This document shows, in pieces, positions 43,586-52,705 of a stretch of 64,000 nucleotides of DNA; position 1 is the first letter of the stretch, and each line of letters opens with the position of its first letter. The notes below the pieces were generated by a model. The model did no database searches. It was not told the origin of the DNA and saw only the letters and a list, made by a program, of their open reading frames with translations. The position numbers and the translations under genes were made by a program. The stretch comes from an uncultured Acetatifactor sp. Lineage in GTDB: Bacteria > Bacillota > Clostridia > Lachnospirales > Lachnospiraceae. Location of the stretch: positions 1 through 64,000 of the forward strand of contig CAJUGH010000017.1 in NCBI GenBank assembly GCA_910586215.1, written 5' to 3'.

Positions 43586-44311
43586 ATGGAAAGAATTCTA
43601 TGTGTGGCAATTGGGTATGTGTTCGGGCTGTTTCAGACGGCATTTTTCTATGGGAAAGCCCATGGGATTGACATCAGACAGCACGGAAGCGGCAATTCCG
43701 GCACTACCAACGCCTTGAGGGTACTAGGCACCAGGGCAGGGCTGATCGTGTTCGCCGGGGACTGCCTGAAATGCATGGCGGCTGTATGGCTGGTGCGCCT
43801 GACTTTTGGGGCCAGCCACCCGGATATGGTCTACCTGCTTAGCCTGTATGCAGGCATGGGTGCCATCCTGGGACATAATTTTCCTTTCTATATGGGCTTT
43901 AAAGGAGGAAAGGGGATCGCGGCCACGGCAGGGCTTGTGCTGTCTTTCCATCCCTATTTTATTCCCACAGGGGTGATCCTGTTCTTCGGTATCTTTTTTA
44001 CCACCCACTATGTATCCCTGGGGTCCCTGCTGGTATATGCAGGCCTGATGGTCCAGCTGGTGATCAGCGGACAGATGGGGCTGTTCCCTGGCATGACCCA
44101 GCCACAACTTCTGGAGATGTACGGGATCATGGCATTCCTGGCCATTATGGCATATTGGAAGCATCGGGAGAATATTGTGCGGCTGATACACGGGAGTGAG
44201 AGGAAAACCTACCTGTTCAAGAAGAATAAGGTGGACATGGAAGAAAAAGGGATGGAGGAAAAAGATATAGAACAAAAAGGGGAAGATAATAAAGGAACAG
44301 AAGAAAAATAA
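43586..44311 (+). CDS. plsY: Glycerol-3-phosphate acyltransferase PlsY
   Basis: PlsY transfers the acyl group from acyl-phosphate (made by PlsX) to glycerol-3-phosphate. About five membrane segments are seen, with the conserved loops HGSGNSGTTNALRVLG and FKGGKGIAAT. The family core ends near residue 200; here a charged tail (MEEKGMEEKDIEQKGEDNKG) of roughly 30 residues follows. gpsA, which makes its glycerol-3-phosphate substrate, starts 22 bases downstream. Confidence 0.95.
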   Translation: MERILCVAIGYVFGLFQTAFFYGKAHGIDIRQHGSGNSGTTNALRVLGTRAGLIVFAGDCLKCMAAVWLVRLTFGASHPDMVYLLSLYAGMGAILGHNFPFYMGFKGGKGIAATAGLVLSFHPYFIPTGVILFFGIFFTTHYVSLGSLLVYAGLMVQLVISGQMGLFPGMTQPQLLEMYGIMAFLAIMAYWKHRENIVRLIHGSERKTYLFKKNKVDMEEKGMEEKDIEQKGEDNKGTEEK

Positions 44312-44333
44312 GAAGAAATATAGGAGGCATATC

Positions 44334-45344
44334 ATGGCAAAAATCGGAATCATCGGGGGTGGAAGCTGGGGCATCGCCATTGCGGTATTGCTTTACAAGA
44401 ACGGACACCAGATCACGGTCTGGTCAGCACTGGAGCCGGAGATCACCATGCTGAAGGAGAAGCATGAACACAAGATGCTGCCAGGCGTGGCATTACCACA
44501 GGACATGGTATTTACCACCCAGGACAGGGAGGCTGTGGAGGGACAGGACCTGCTGGTGATGGCTGTGGCCAGCGCCTATACCAGGCAGACGGCAGGACGG
44601 CTGTCCGGTCTGGTGGCAGAAGGACAGAAGATCCTGAATGTGGCGAAAGGGATTGAAGAGCGCACCCTGATGACCCTGTCAGAGATCATTGGACAGGAGA
44701 TTCCCCAGGCAGACGTGGCGGTCATGTCTGGGCCTTCCCATGCGGAGGAAGTGGGAAGGGGGCTTCCCACTACCATTGTGGTAGGAGCAAAATCAAAAGC
44801 CACTGCAGAATATATCCAGAATTTGTTCATGAATGAGGTATTCCGTGTCTACACCAGCCCGGATATCCTGGGGATGGAACTGGGCGGTGCCTTGAAGAAT
44901 GTGGTGGCACTGGCGGCGGGGATTGCCGATGGACTGGGGTATGGGGACAACACCAAGGCGGCGCTGATCACCCGGGGAATCACAGAGATTGCCAGGCTGG
45001 GCACGGCCATGGGAGGGAAATTTGAGACTTTCTGCGGCCTCACGGGTATTGGGGACCTGATTGTGACCTGTGCCAGCATGCACTCCCGGAACAGGCGGGC
45101 AGGGATCCTTATCGGACAGGGGAAGACTTATGAGGAAGCCATGGATGAAGTGAAGATGGTGGTGGAAGGGGTCTATTCAGCCAAAGCCGCCATGGAACTG
45201 TCCAGGAAATACCAGGTCCAGCTTCCCATCATTGAGCAGGTGAACAAGATCCTGTTTGAAGGTCTTTCGGCAGAGCAGGCGGTGAAGGAACTGATGCTTC
45301 GGGACAAGAAGCTGGAGGTGTCTGATATCCCCTGGCAGCAGTGA
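44334..45344 (+). CDS. gpsA: NAD(P)-dependent glycerol-3-phosphate dehydrogenase
   Basis: Reduces dihydroxyacetone phosphate to glycerol-3-phosphate for phospholipids. The 336-residue protein has the nucleotide-binding GIIGGGSWGIAIA, the catalytic-lysine region GGALKNVVALAAGIADGLGYGDN and GLTGIGDLIVTC. GGAGG precedes the ATG. It completes a plsY-gpsA lipid pair. Confidence 0.97.
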   Translation: MAKIGIIGGGSWGIAIAVLLYKNGHQITVWSALEPEITMLKEKHEHKMLPGVALPQDMVFTTQDREAVEGQDLLVMAVASAYTRQTAGRLSGLVAEGQKILNVAKGIEERTLMTLSEIIGQEIPQADVAVMSGPSHAEEVGRGLPTTIVVGAKSKATAEYIQNLFMNEVFRVYTSPDILGMELGGALKNVVALAAGIADGLGYGDNTKAALITRGITEIARLGTAMGGKFETFCGLTGIGDLIVTCASMHSRNRRAGILIGQGKTYEEAMDEVKMVVEGVYSAKAAMELSRKYQVQLPIIEQVNKILFEGLSAEQAVKELMLRDKKLEVSDIPWQQ

Positions 45345-45384
45345 CGGCAGGGCTGTCTTTCCTGGCAGTCCGGGCAGAAAGAGG

Positions 45385-45412
45385 ACCCAGGGCAGATGGG
45401 ACTGTCCTGGGT
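45385..45412. terminator. Hairpin between gpsA and the convergent small membrane gene
   Basis: ACCCAGGGCAG pairs with CTGTCCTGGGT with one wobble, around a six-base loop. No T tract; it may serve both converging genes. Confidence 0.5.
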
Positions 45413-45441
45413 GGGACCCTTTCCAGAAGGAAAAGGGTAGC

Positions 45442-45756
45442 CTACAGGAAGAGGAAGCCCGCAGTCAGTACCAGGGACAGGGTGATGCGGATGATATGGT
45501 GCTGCAGATGAAAATTGTCCCCGGCCAGCCCGTTGTACAGGGCACTGCCGCAGATCATGACATTCCCGGCCAGTGCCAGGATCCAGTCTGTCTTCCACTG
45601 CAGGAGCAGGAACAGGACGGCCAGGAGCAGCAGGGCACTGCCCACAGTCATGACCATGGGGGAACGCCGGTTCCTGGCGGCTTTTAACTGGGTGATGGCA
45701 GCCAGCATGGACAGGCCGCCAAACAGGATGCTGAGAATACATACAACTATTTTCAT
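45442..45756 (-). CDS. Small integral membrane protein
   Basis: A 104-residue protein with three to four hydrophobic segments (VVCILSILFGGLSMLAAIT, MTVGSALLLLAVLFLLLQW, WILALAGNVMICGSALYNGL, IIRITLSLVLTAGFLFL). AGGGAGG lies seven bases before the ATG at 45756; the open frame extends 54 codons further upstream without coding character. It converges on gpsA. I do not recognise a family. Confidence 0.7.
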   Translation of the reverse strand: MKIVVCILSILFGGLSMLAAITQLKAARNRRSPMVMTVGSALLLLAVLFLLLQWKTDWILALAGNVMICGSALYNGLAGDNFHLQHHIIRITLSLVLTAGFLFL

Positions 45757-46142
45757 AAGGATACCTCCCTGCCTGAGGAGGAGTTGTACCCTCTTACAGG
45801 CATATGTATGGATTATGATTGACAAGCTATTTTCGGTCTGGCTATCCAATCTCCCGGCTTGGGTTTCTATAAGTATAAAACTGACCATGCGTTTTGTAAA
45901 CAAAATTTTGCATGTCATGTTACTTTGAACGGCAGGGCCGTGAAACGTAACGCAAGGCAGTGGATTGCCCGGTCAAGGCATTATATGATGGGAATGGCCG
46001 AAGATATGACGTCTGTGGTAATTCTCGGAGTACTTATCTGGACGTTGGCACCGTTGGAAGCGAGACGGAGCATACGTACCTGTGTGTCCGAAGGACACTT
46101 TTTTTGTTTTGCTGAAGATGTTGACTATGGAGGAAAAACAGA
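45757..46142 (+). other. 386-bp spacer with a structured leader ahead of the FecR-like gene
   Basis: No gene is supported here. It holds a stem GTTAC...GTAAC with inner ACGGC/GCCGT (45919-45951), a second stem GGCA/TGCC just after, CCGT/ACGG near 46050, and then a terminator hairpin (46084-46106) only 21 bases before a ribosome binding site. Paired elements ending in a terminator before a gene suggest a regulated leader, but I cannot assign a class. Confidence 0.45.
46084..46106 (+). terminator. Terminator ahead of the FecR-like gene
   Basis: GTGTCC pairs perfectly with GGACAC around GAA, followed by T7. It lies inside the leader of the downstream gene, so it may act as an attenuator. Confidence 0.75.
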
Positions 46143-47138
46143 ATGGCCAATTGGAAAAAATGTATAGCGGGTATCGTATTTTTGCTGGGCATCTGTCTGG
46201 TTACGTCCTGTGGATAGGATACGTCCGCTACCACCATGTGCCTGGCCAGAACCCAGGGAACCGTAAAAGTGGCAGACGGGGGAGGCGGAGAGGTTGCCCT
46301 GGCCAAAAACCTTAAGCTGTATAGCGGCTACCATGTGGGGACAGAGAAGACAGCCTATGCCTGGATTAACCTGGACAACGTGAAACTGACGAAGCTGGAT
46401 GAGGCAAGTGAAGTGGAGGTGCGTAAGGAGGACAGGAACCTGGAACTGCTGGTAACCAGGGGAAACCTGTTCTTCCATGTGACAGAACCGCTCTCTGAGG
46501 AGGAAAGCCTGGATATCCGCTTCTCAGACATGACCGTAGGCATCAGGGGAACCTGTGGCTGGGTATCCGCGTGGGATGAAACATATATGCAGGTGTATAT
46601 CCTGGAGGGAACCGTGACATGCCAGACAGGAAAACCAGGCGCGGAGGAGGCAGCTTCCACAGAGGTTTCCGGCGGTGAGATGGCAGAACTGACAGTGACA
46701 GATGGAGAACCGAAGATAATGGTGCGGGAATTTTCCCTGGCAGAGGTCCCGGTATTTGTACAACAGGAACTGGAGGAAGAAGGATCTGTCAATGACAGGA
46801 TCAATGAGACTTTTGGGACAGATGTGGGGGAATGGTTCCGGTCTGCGGTTACGCTTCAGATGCCAGTGACAGACAGGATCGAAGCCATGCCCCAGATCAG
46901 GGAAAGCGGAGACAGTTATGCATTCTGGAGCGCTGCACGCCTGGAGAATCTTTCCGGATACCTATATGTGGGGCAGGGGATCCGAAGCGAGGGAGAGGTG
47001 ATCCTACAGGATGGAGCCAGACTGGATGGAACTGTGACTCTGTTAAAGGGGGTGCGGGAAGCAGGCGGCAGAACCTGGGATACCGAGGGACAGATCAGAA
47101 GACGGGATGAGAACGGCAGATATAAAGATGAGGAATAA
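46143..47138 (+). pseudogene. FecR-like lipoprotein gene with an in-frame TAG
   Basis: GGAGG precedes ATG 46143, which opens MANWKKCIAGIVFLLGICLV and a lipobox (TSC at residues 21-23, then G). Codon 25 is TAG. The same frame then continues without a stop for 307 codons: residues LARTQGTVKVADGGGGEVAL and SDMTVGIRGTCGWVSAW mark a FecR-type domain with IRGT. CAG to TAG would be a one-base change. Unless TAG is read through or translation restarts at ATG 46236, which would lose the signal peptide, the gene is broken. Confidence 0.8.
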
Positions 47139-47168
47139 AGGAAAGGGAACAGGAAGGGAAAGGCAGGC

Positions 47169-48026
47169 TCACCGGCCAATCCCTTCCATGATTTCAGCGG
47201 CCATTTTAGGCTTGTTCATGGTATAGATATGGATATGCCCTACCCCGTTCTCCCGCAGGTCCCGGATCTGACGGATGGCATAGTCAATCCCGGCCCTGCG
47301 CATCTCCTGTGGATCTTCCCCATATCTGGCAATCAGGTCCGTAAGGGCCTTTGGCAGGCTGGAGCCGGACAGGGAGATGGTAGTGCCGATCTGTCTGGCA
47401 GAGGTGATGGGCATGATCCCGGCGCAGACGGGCACCGTGATGCCTTTTTTTGCCGCTTTTTCCAGAAAAGTATAGAAGAAATCATTGTCGAAGAAGAGCT
47501 GGCTGATGAAAAGGGCGGCGCCGGCATCCTGCTTCTGTTTCAAATGGTTCAAGTCAGATTCCATGCTGAAACTCTCAAAATGTTTCTCCGGATAGCAGGC
47601 CCCGGCCAGGACCAGGTCTGTGTGTTCCTTAAGGAAAGCCATCATGTCACTGGCGTGGGCAAAGTCCCTGGCAGAAAACTGTGCATCATCCATATCCTTC
47701 GGCCTGTCTCCCCTGAGGGCCAGCACATGGCTGATGTGATGTTCCTTCAGTGCATGGGCCACCTGGAGCAGCTGTTCCTTCTTACAGCCCACGCAGGTCA
47801 TATGGGCCATGGCATCGATTCCCAGATGGTTCTGGATATAGGAGGCAATCTCTATGGTCTTACCCGAACGGCTGCCCCCTGCCCCATAGGTCACACTGAT
47901 GAAATCGGGGGAAAGCGCTCCCAGCGCATCCAGAGTCTCAAAGGCAGCCTCAAATTCACCGTCCTTCTTGGGAGGGAATACCTCGAAGGAAATAGACTTC
48001 TGATTGTCCAACATTGTCTGTATCAT
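47169..48026 (-). CDS. metF: Methylenetetrahydrofolate reductase
   Basis: Reduces 5,10-methylenetetrahydrofolate to 5-methyltetrahydrofolate. The TIM-barrel motifs SISFEVFPPKK, SVTYGAGGS, HMTCVG and LALRGDRP are present. I chose ATG 48026 (MIQTML, 285 residues, AGGAT upstream), close to the family length; ATG 48041 and an open frame to 48122 lie further upstream. It is divergent from the YesM-type kinase and convergent with the FecR-like gene. Confidence 0.93.
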   Translation of the reverse strand: MIQTMLDNQKSISFEVFPPKKDGEFEAAFETLDALGALSPDFISVTYGAGGSRSGKTIEIASYIQNHLGIDAMAHMTCVGCKKEQLLQVAHALKEHHISHVLALRGDRPKDMDDAQFSARDFAHASDMMAFLKEHTDLVLAGACYPEKHFESFSMESDLNHLKQKQDAGAALFISQLFFDNDFFYTFLEKAAKKGITVPVCAGIMPITSARQIGTTISLSGSSLPKALTDLIARYGEDPQEMRRAGIDYAIRQIRDLRENGVGHIHIYTMNKPKMAAEIMEGIGR

Positions 48027-48144
48027 GGTTTTTATCCTCATTTCTGCTCTGTTTTTAAACTTATCCCATTTCTCTTGCAATTCAAACAGGAATATCGTAA
48101 CATGAAAAAGAAGAGATTGCAAGTGGCGCTACAAAGGAGAACTT

Positions 48145-49833
48145 ATGAAGCACAGAAGCAATACGTTCCGTGTCCGTATCATATCTCTGTTCATGCTCAT
48201 CAGTCTGCCAGCCATGGGGCTGTCCCTGGTCGTCAGCCAGATCAACTTACAGGAGACCCAGAGACAGGTGCGGGATGCCAGACAGAACAATATGGATCTG
48301 TTCGTCCAGCAGTATGATGCCAGCCTGGCGGTGGTGGAGAACTATGTACAGACCCTGTTGTACAAGGACAACCAGTATACGGCCCTTAGGCTGTCTAAGA
48401 CCCAGACCCGTTACCAGCAGGCCCGGATCTGGCTGTATGATGAACTGAAAGATATGCTGACTTATTTTCCTCTGATCTCCAGCTTCTACGTCTATGTGCC
48501 AGGAAATGAAGACAGCTATATGGCAAAAAGTCCCGGAAAGATCACCCTGGAGGCCAAGGAATACCTGGAAGAGACTGTGCCCCGTATGAAGGCATATCTG
48601 TCTCCCTGTGTAGTTTTTCATGGCACAGAGGCGTATCTGGTACGCTCCTACAGGAATTTCTACGTGGAAGTGGGACTGGTCATCCGTCTGGAGGAACTAT
48701 GGGAACAGTTCAGGATCAGCATGGAGACCGGTGAGGTACTGGCCTTGCGCCTTATGGAACGGGATGAGACGGTATTTCTCTCCGGGGAGGAGCCTTCCGG
48801 CATGTCTGGATATGATGCCATAAAGGGAGTCTTTTCTGTCGTTCCCCTGGAACTAATCCTGTATCTGCCCAGGATATCCATTCTGGACGGCATGCTGTCC
48901 AGGGACAGGATGATCCTCAATATGGCACTTCTGCTGGTGGCCCTGTTTCCGGTCTTCTGGGCTTTGCTCCGGAGGTGGTTCCTGGTACCCATGGGAAAGA
49001 TCTCGGCGGCCATGCAGGAGATCCTTGGAGGCAATATAGACTACCGGATCCAGAAATTCTCCGGCACCAAGGAATTTGACGATATCGAACAGGCCTTCAA
49101 CCATATGCTGGACTACAGCCAGGAGTTGAAGATAGAAGCCTATGAATTGAAGCTGAAGCAGGAGCAGGAGCAATTGATTAACCTAAGGCTGCAGATCAAT
49201 CCCCACCTGTTGCTGAATTCCTTAAGCGTGATCCACAGCCTTGCGGTGAACCAGAAGACGAGCCAGATTCAGGATTTCGCCTTTAACCTGTCCAAATATT
49301 TCCGCTATGCCCTGCGCAACTCTTCAGAGTTCGTCACGGTCCGGTCGGAAATCGAGTTTATCAAAGCCTACACCCAGATCCAGAAGATCCGTTACCCGGA
49401 TGCCTTCTATGTAATGTATGATGTGGATGAGGAACTGATGGAAGAGAAGATCCCGCCGCTGATCATACAGAATTTTGTGGAGAACAGTACGAAATATGCG
49501 CTGGTTCCAGGACAGGAGATTGAGATATTTGTCATTATCCGCAGACAGCAGGATATGCTGCGGATCTCTATCTGTGACAGTGGAAGAGGGATGGAGGAGG
49601 AAGTGGTACAGACCGTCCTGGCCGGGGAGATTGTGGTGGACAGCAGGGGGCAGCATGTGGGAATCTGGAACTGCATCAAGCGGCTCCACAGCTTCTATGG
49701 GAACCAGGTGGGCTTCCAGATCAGTTCCCGGAAGGGAGAGGGTACCCAGGTGTGGATGGAACTGCCCTGTATGGAAGAGGGAAGGAAAAGTACGAAGGAG
49801 GATAAGAATGAACCTGTTGATTGTGGAGGATGA
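48145..49833 (+). CDS. YesM-type sensor histidine kinase
   Basis: A 562-residue kinase with membrane segments near residues 10-30 and 255-275, an outside sensor region between them, a HAMP domain (MGKISAAMQEILGGNIDYRI) and the YesM-type kinase core: LQINPHLLLNSLSVIHSL with the histidine near residue 354, and GRGMEEE. AAAGGAGA precedes the ATG. It overlaps the AraC-type regulator gene by 26 bases. Such pairs usually control nearby sugar transport genes. Confidence 0.94.
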   Translation: MKHRSNTFRVRIISLFMLISLPAMGLSLVVSQINLQETQRQVRDARQNNMDLFVQQYDASLAVVENYVQTLLYKDNQYTALRLSKTQTRYQQARIWLYDELKDMLTYFPLISSFYVYVPGNEDSYMAKSPGKITLEAKEYLEETVPRMKAYLSPCVVFHGTEAYLVRSYRNFYVEVGLVIRLEELWEQFRISMETGEVLALRLMERDETVFLSGEEPSGMSGYDAIKGVFSVVPLELILYLPRISILDGMLSRDRMILNMALLLVALFPVFWALLRRWFLVPMGKISAAMQEILGGNIDYRIQKFSGTKEFDDIEQAFNHMLDYSQELKIEAYELKLKQEQEQLINLRLQINPHLLLNSLSVIHSLAVNQKTSQIQDFAFNLSKYFRYALRNSSEFVTVRSEIEFIKAYTQIQKIRYPDAFYVMYDVDEELMEEKIPPLIIQNFVENSTKYALVPGQEIEIFVIIRRQQDMLRISICDSGRGMEEEVVQTVLAGEIVVDSRGQHVGIWNCIKRLHSFYGNQVGFQISSRKGEGTQVWMELPCMEEGRKSTKEDKNEPVDCGG

Positions 49834-50602
49834 GATTGAGATCATACAAGGTATCCTGGCCAGTGTCTGCTGGGAAGATATCGGCATGGATTCGGTGCTA
49901 TATGCCACTTCCCTGGAGGAAGCTGTCCGCAAGTTCGAGTCATGGCGGATCGGGATTGTACTGTGTGACATCGAACTGCCGGACGGGTCGGGACTGGATT
50001 TCCTGGAGTGGGTACAGGAGAAACACCCCAAGACTGTGAGCATGATTATGACCTGTCATGAGGAATTCGATTATGCCAAACGGGCGGTGGCACTGGGATG
50101 TAAGGACTATATTGTGAAGCCCATTGTCTATGAGGAACTGGAGGAGAAGCTGTCCGGCATCCGGCAGGCCCTGCAGGAGAGCCGGGACAATGACAGGTAC
50201 CAGGCATTTGGCAGGGAGTGGATGAAACAGAAGGCTTCCCGGGAGGAAACACAGGCTTTCACTGGGAACAAGGCAGACCTGGTAGGCCAGGTGAAAGCAT
50301 ATATTACAGCGAACCTGAAGGAAGAACTCCGGGTGGAAATGCTGGCGAAGCAGTTCTACATTTCTGCGGATTACCTGTCCAAAGTGTTCAAGAAGGAGGA
50401 GGGGATCGGCATCGGGGACTATATCGTGGAGGAGCGGATGTTCCTTGCCAGGGAACTGATGCGGGAGGGAAGGTCTTCCGTGTCCAGGATTGCCTATGAA
50501 TGCGGTTATGACAATTACAGCTATTTCACCAAGGTATTCAAGAAGAAATACGGGGTAACACCCCGGGAGTATATGTTTGTGTCGGCTGCGAAGAAACTAT
50601 AA
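49808..50602 (+). CDS. YesN-type AraC-family response regulator
   Basis: A 264-residue regulator with a receiver domain (IVEDEIEI, phosphorylated Asp in VLCDIELPDGSG, lysine in YIVKPIVY) and a C-terminal AraC helix-turn-helix (YISADYLSKVFKKEEGIGIG, IAYECGYDNYSYFTKVFKKK, GVTPREY). GGAGG precedes ATG 49808, inside the end of the kinase gene. It probably activates the importer genes that start 132 bp downstream. Confidence 0.95.
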   Translation: MNLLIVEDEIEIIQGILASVCWEDIGMDSVLYATSLEEAVRKFESWRIGIVLCDIELPDGSGLDFLEWVQEKHPKTVSMIMTCHEEFDYAKRAVALGCKDYIVKPIVYEELEEKLSGIRQALQESRDNDRYQAFGREWMKQKASREETQAFTGNKADLVGQVKAYITANLKEELRVEMLAKQFYISADYLSKVFKKEEGIGIGDYIVEERMFLARELMREGRSSVSRIAYECGYDNYSYFTKVFKKKYGVTPREYMFVSAAKKL

Positions 50603-50670
50603 TAGAACGGGAAAATGCCATTTGTGTTCGGATATTTTCTATCTATTCCATCCAGGAATTCCTATAATAA

Positions 50671-50700
50671 AACTACCGTATGAGAGCGGTAGTTTTTTTT
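50671..50700 (+). terminator. Intrinsic terminator after the YesN-type regulator
   Basis: AACTACCG pairs perfectly with CGGTAGTT, followed by a T run of eight. A tight hairpin CCCGC/GCGGG follows at 50709-50722, just ahead of the permease ribosome binding site. Confidence 0.9.
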
Positions 50701-50734
50701 ATAGGAAACCCGCTGAAGCGGGCAGGGGGTAAGG

Positions 50735-51655
50735 ATGAAGAGAAAGAAGAAAACCAACTGGAAAGGTGCCATTCCCATCTATTGCATGATGCTTCCGGGA
50801 ATTCTGTACCTGCTGATCAACAATTATGCACCTATGTTCGGACTGGTGATCGCTTTTAAGCGGATCGACTGGAACAAGGGGATCCTGGGAAGTGACTGGG
50901 CGGGATTCAACAATTTCCGCTACCTGTTCACCTCTTCCGAGGCGTGGACCATGACCAGGAACACAGTCCTGTACAACCTGGCCTTTATCATTATTGGCAC
51001 GGTGGCTGCCGTGGCTGTGGCCATCCTGCTCAACGAGATCACCTCCAGGTTCTCCAGCAGGCTCTATCAGACACTGATCCTGCTGCCCTATATGATCTCC
51101 TGGGTCATTGTGAGTTATCTGGTGTTCGCCTTCCTGAGCGCTGACACAGGGATGGTGAACCAGGGGATCCTGTCTCCTCTGGGGAAGGAACCCATTGTCT
51201 GGTACCAGGAGAAGAAATACTGGCCTTTTATCCTGGTCTTCGTCCACTTGTGGAAGAGTGTAGGATTCTCCATGGTCATCTATCTGTCCAGCATCGTGGG
51301 CATCAGCAGGGACTATTATGAGGCGGCCAGGATAGACGGAGCGAGGAAGTGGAAGCAGATCCGCTACATCACGCTGCCGCTGCTGAAACCCACGGTGATT
51401 ACCCTGCTGATCATGAACATCGGCAGTATCTTTTACTCCGACTTCGGCCTGTTCTACCAGGTACCCAGGAATGCAGGGGCGCTGTTTGACGTGACACAGA
51501 CCATTGACACATATGTATACAATGCATTGATGCAGCAGGGGAACATCTCCCTGTCTGCGGCGGCAGGTTTCTACCAGTCCATTGTAGGGTTCGTGCTGGT
51601 GGTGGCAGCCAACGCCGTGGTCCGCAGGTACAGCAGGGAGAGCGCCTTGTTCTGA
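50735..51655 (+). CDS. ABC sugar importer permease (LplB type)
   Basis: A 306-residue permease with about six membrane segments and the cytoplasmic loop motif YEAARIDGARKWKQIRYITLPLL that contacts the ATPase. The N-terminal IPIYCMMLPGILYLLINNYAPMFG is typical of LplB/YteP-type permeases for oligosaccharides. It forms an importer with the next permease and the lipoprotein at 52956. The ATPase subunit is not in the window, as is common for this class. Confidence 0.95.
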   Translation: MKRKKKTNWKGAIPIYCMMLPGILYLLINNYAPMFGLVIAFKRIDWNKGILGSDWAGFNNFRYLFTSSEAWTMTRNTVLYNLAFIIIGTVAAVAVAILLNEITSRFSSRLYQTLILLPYMISWVIVSYLVFAFLSADTGMVNQGILSPLGKEPIVWYQEKKYWPFILVFVHLWKSVGFSMVIYLSSIVGISRDYYEAARIDGARKWKQIRYITLPLLKPTVITLLIMNIGSIFYSDFGLFYQVPRNAGALFDVTQTIDTYVYNALMQQGNISLSAAAGFYQSIVGFVLVVAANAVVRRYSRESALF

Positions 51656-51741
51656 GGAAAACGGCGATTACTGGAAAACCCATGGAACGCCGGTATGGCG
51701 TGGAGAAACACCCTGGAGGGGTGTGAAATAGGAGCATTACT

Positions 51742-52626
51742 ATGATAGGAAAAAGTGAAAAAAGAATCCGTTTGATTGCCCACATTGTATTGATCATCAT
51801 GAGCCTGCTTGCCCTGCTGCCTTTCCTGCTGCTGATCGCTGCTTCCATGACAGATGAGAAGGTTGCCCTGGTAGAAGGCTTCCGGTTCATCCCCGGTGCC
51901 TTCAGCCTGGAGGCGTACCAGTATATCATGAAGCAGAGCACCATGATATTCCGGGCCTATGGGATCACCATTTTTACCACCCTGGTGGGAACCGGTATCG
52001 GCCTGACCATTACTTCCCTGCTGGGATATGGCTTGACCAAGGACATTCCGGGAAAAAGGTTTTTCAATTTCTTCGTGGTGTTCACCATGCTGTTCAACGG
52101 GGGCCTGGTGCCCACCTACTTGATCTACACTAAGTACCTGCATGTGACCAATACCATCTGGGCCTTGATTGTACCGTCCCTGCTGCTCAACGCTTTCCAG
52201 GTGATGCTGGTGCGGAATTACTTTGCCACCAGTATCCCTGAGTCTCTCTTAGAGAGTGCGAAGCTGGACGGAGCAGGGGAGATGGCTATCTTCCAGAAGA
52301 TCGTGCTGCCCCTGTCCAAGCCCATCCTGGCTACTGTGGGACTGATGATGGCCCTGGCCTACTGGAACAATTGGACAAACGGCCTGTATTACCTGGATGA
52401 CCCCAAGCTCTATTCCATCCAGAATGTACTGAACGCAATCAACAATAACATTGCGGCGCTGACTTCCATGGCCGGGACAGGACTGTATGTGAATAAGTCC
52501 GAGATTCCCACCCTTACGGCACGTATGGCCATAGCGGTGCTGGGGATCCTGCCCATGCTGTGCATCTATCCCTTTTTCCAGAGGTATTTTGTGAAAGGGA
52601 TCACGCTGGGGGCTGTAAAAGGGTAA
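51742..52626 (+). CDS. ABC sugar importer permease (YtcP/LplC type)
   Basis: A 294-residue permease with about six membrane segments and the loop motif LLESAKLDGAGEMAIFQKIVLPLSKP. It is the second membrane subunit of the importer, 86 bases after the first. A miniature element separates it from the binding protein gene. Confidence 0.95.
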   Translation: MIGKSEKRIRLIAHIVLIIMSLLALLPFLLLIAASMTDEKVALVEGFRFIPGAFSLEAYQYIMKQSTMIFRAYGITIFTTLVGTGIGLTITSLLGYGLTKDIPGKRFFNFFVVFTMLFNGGLVPTYLIYTKYLHVTNTIWALIVPSLLLNAFQVMLVRNYFATSIPESLLESAKLDGAGEMAIFQKIVLPLSKPILATVGLMMALAYWNNWTNGLYYLDDPKLYSIQNVLNAINNNIAALTSMAGTGLYVNKSEIPTLTARMAIAVLGILPMLCIYPFFQRYFVKGITLGAVKG

Positions 52627-52705
52627 GAGATAAATGACTTTCATGGGAGTAGGAAGTTGCAGGTGTGCTGGCCGCTTCTGTGGATGTGATTTATAGACAG
52701 AAACT

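Noticed and set aside
42285..43643. Minus-strand open frame of 452 codons over der
   Set aside because: Shadow of a conserved GTPase gene; His/Leu-rich low-quality protein.
45919..45951. GTTAC...GTAAC palindrome as another copy of the miniature element
   Set aside because: Only the outer five bases and part of the next match; it is 33 bp, lacks the inner sequence and has no flanking duplication.
45905..46080. c-di-GMP-I riboswitch
   Set aside because: Short segments look similar, but the GNRA-loop hairpin and the GGGCAAACC segment are missing, so I list it only as a structured leader.
45859..46167. Possible 102-codon gene upstream of the FecR-like gene
   Set aside because: It crosses the leader stems and terminator, has no ribosome binding site and no coding pattern.
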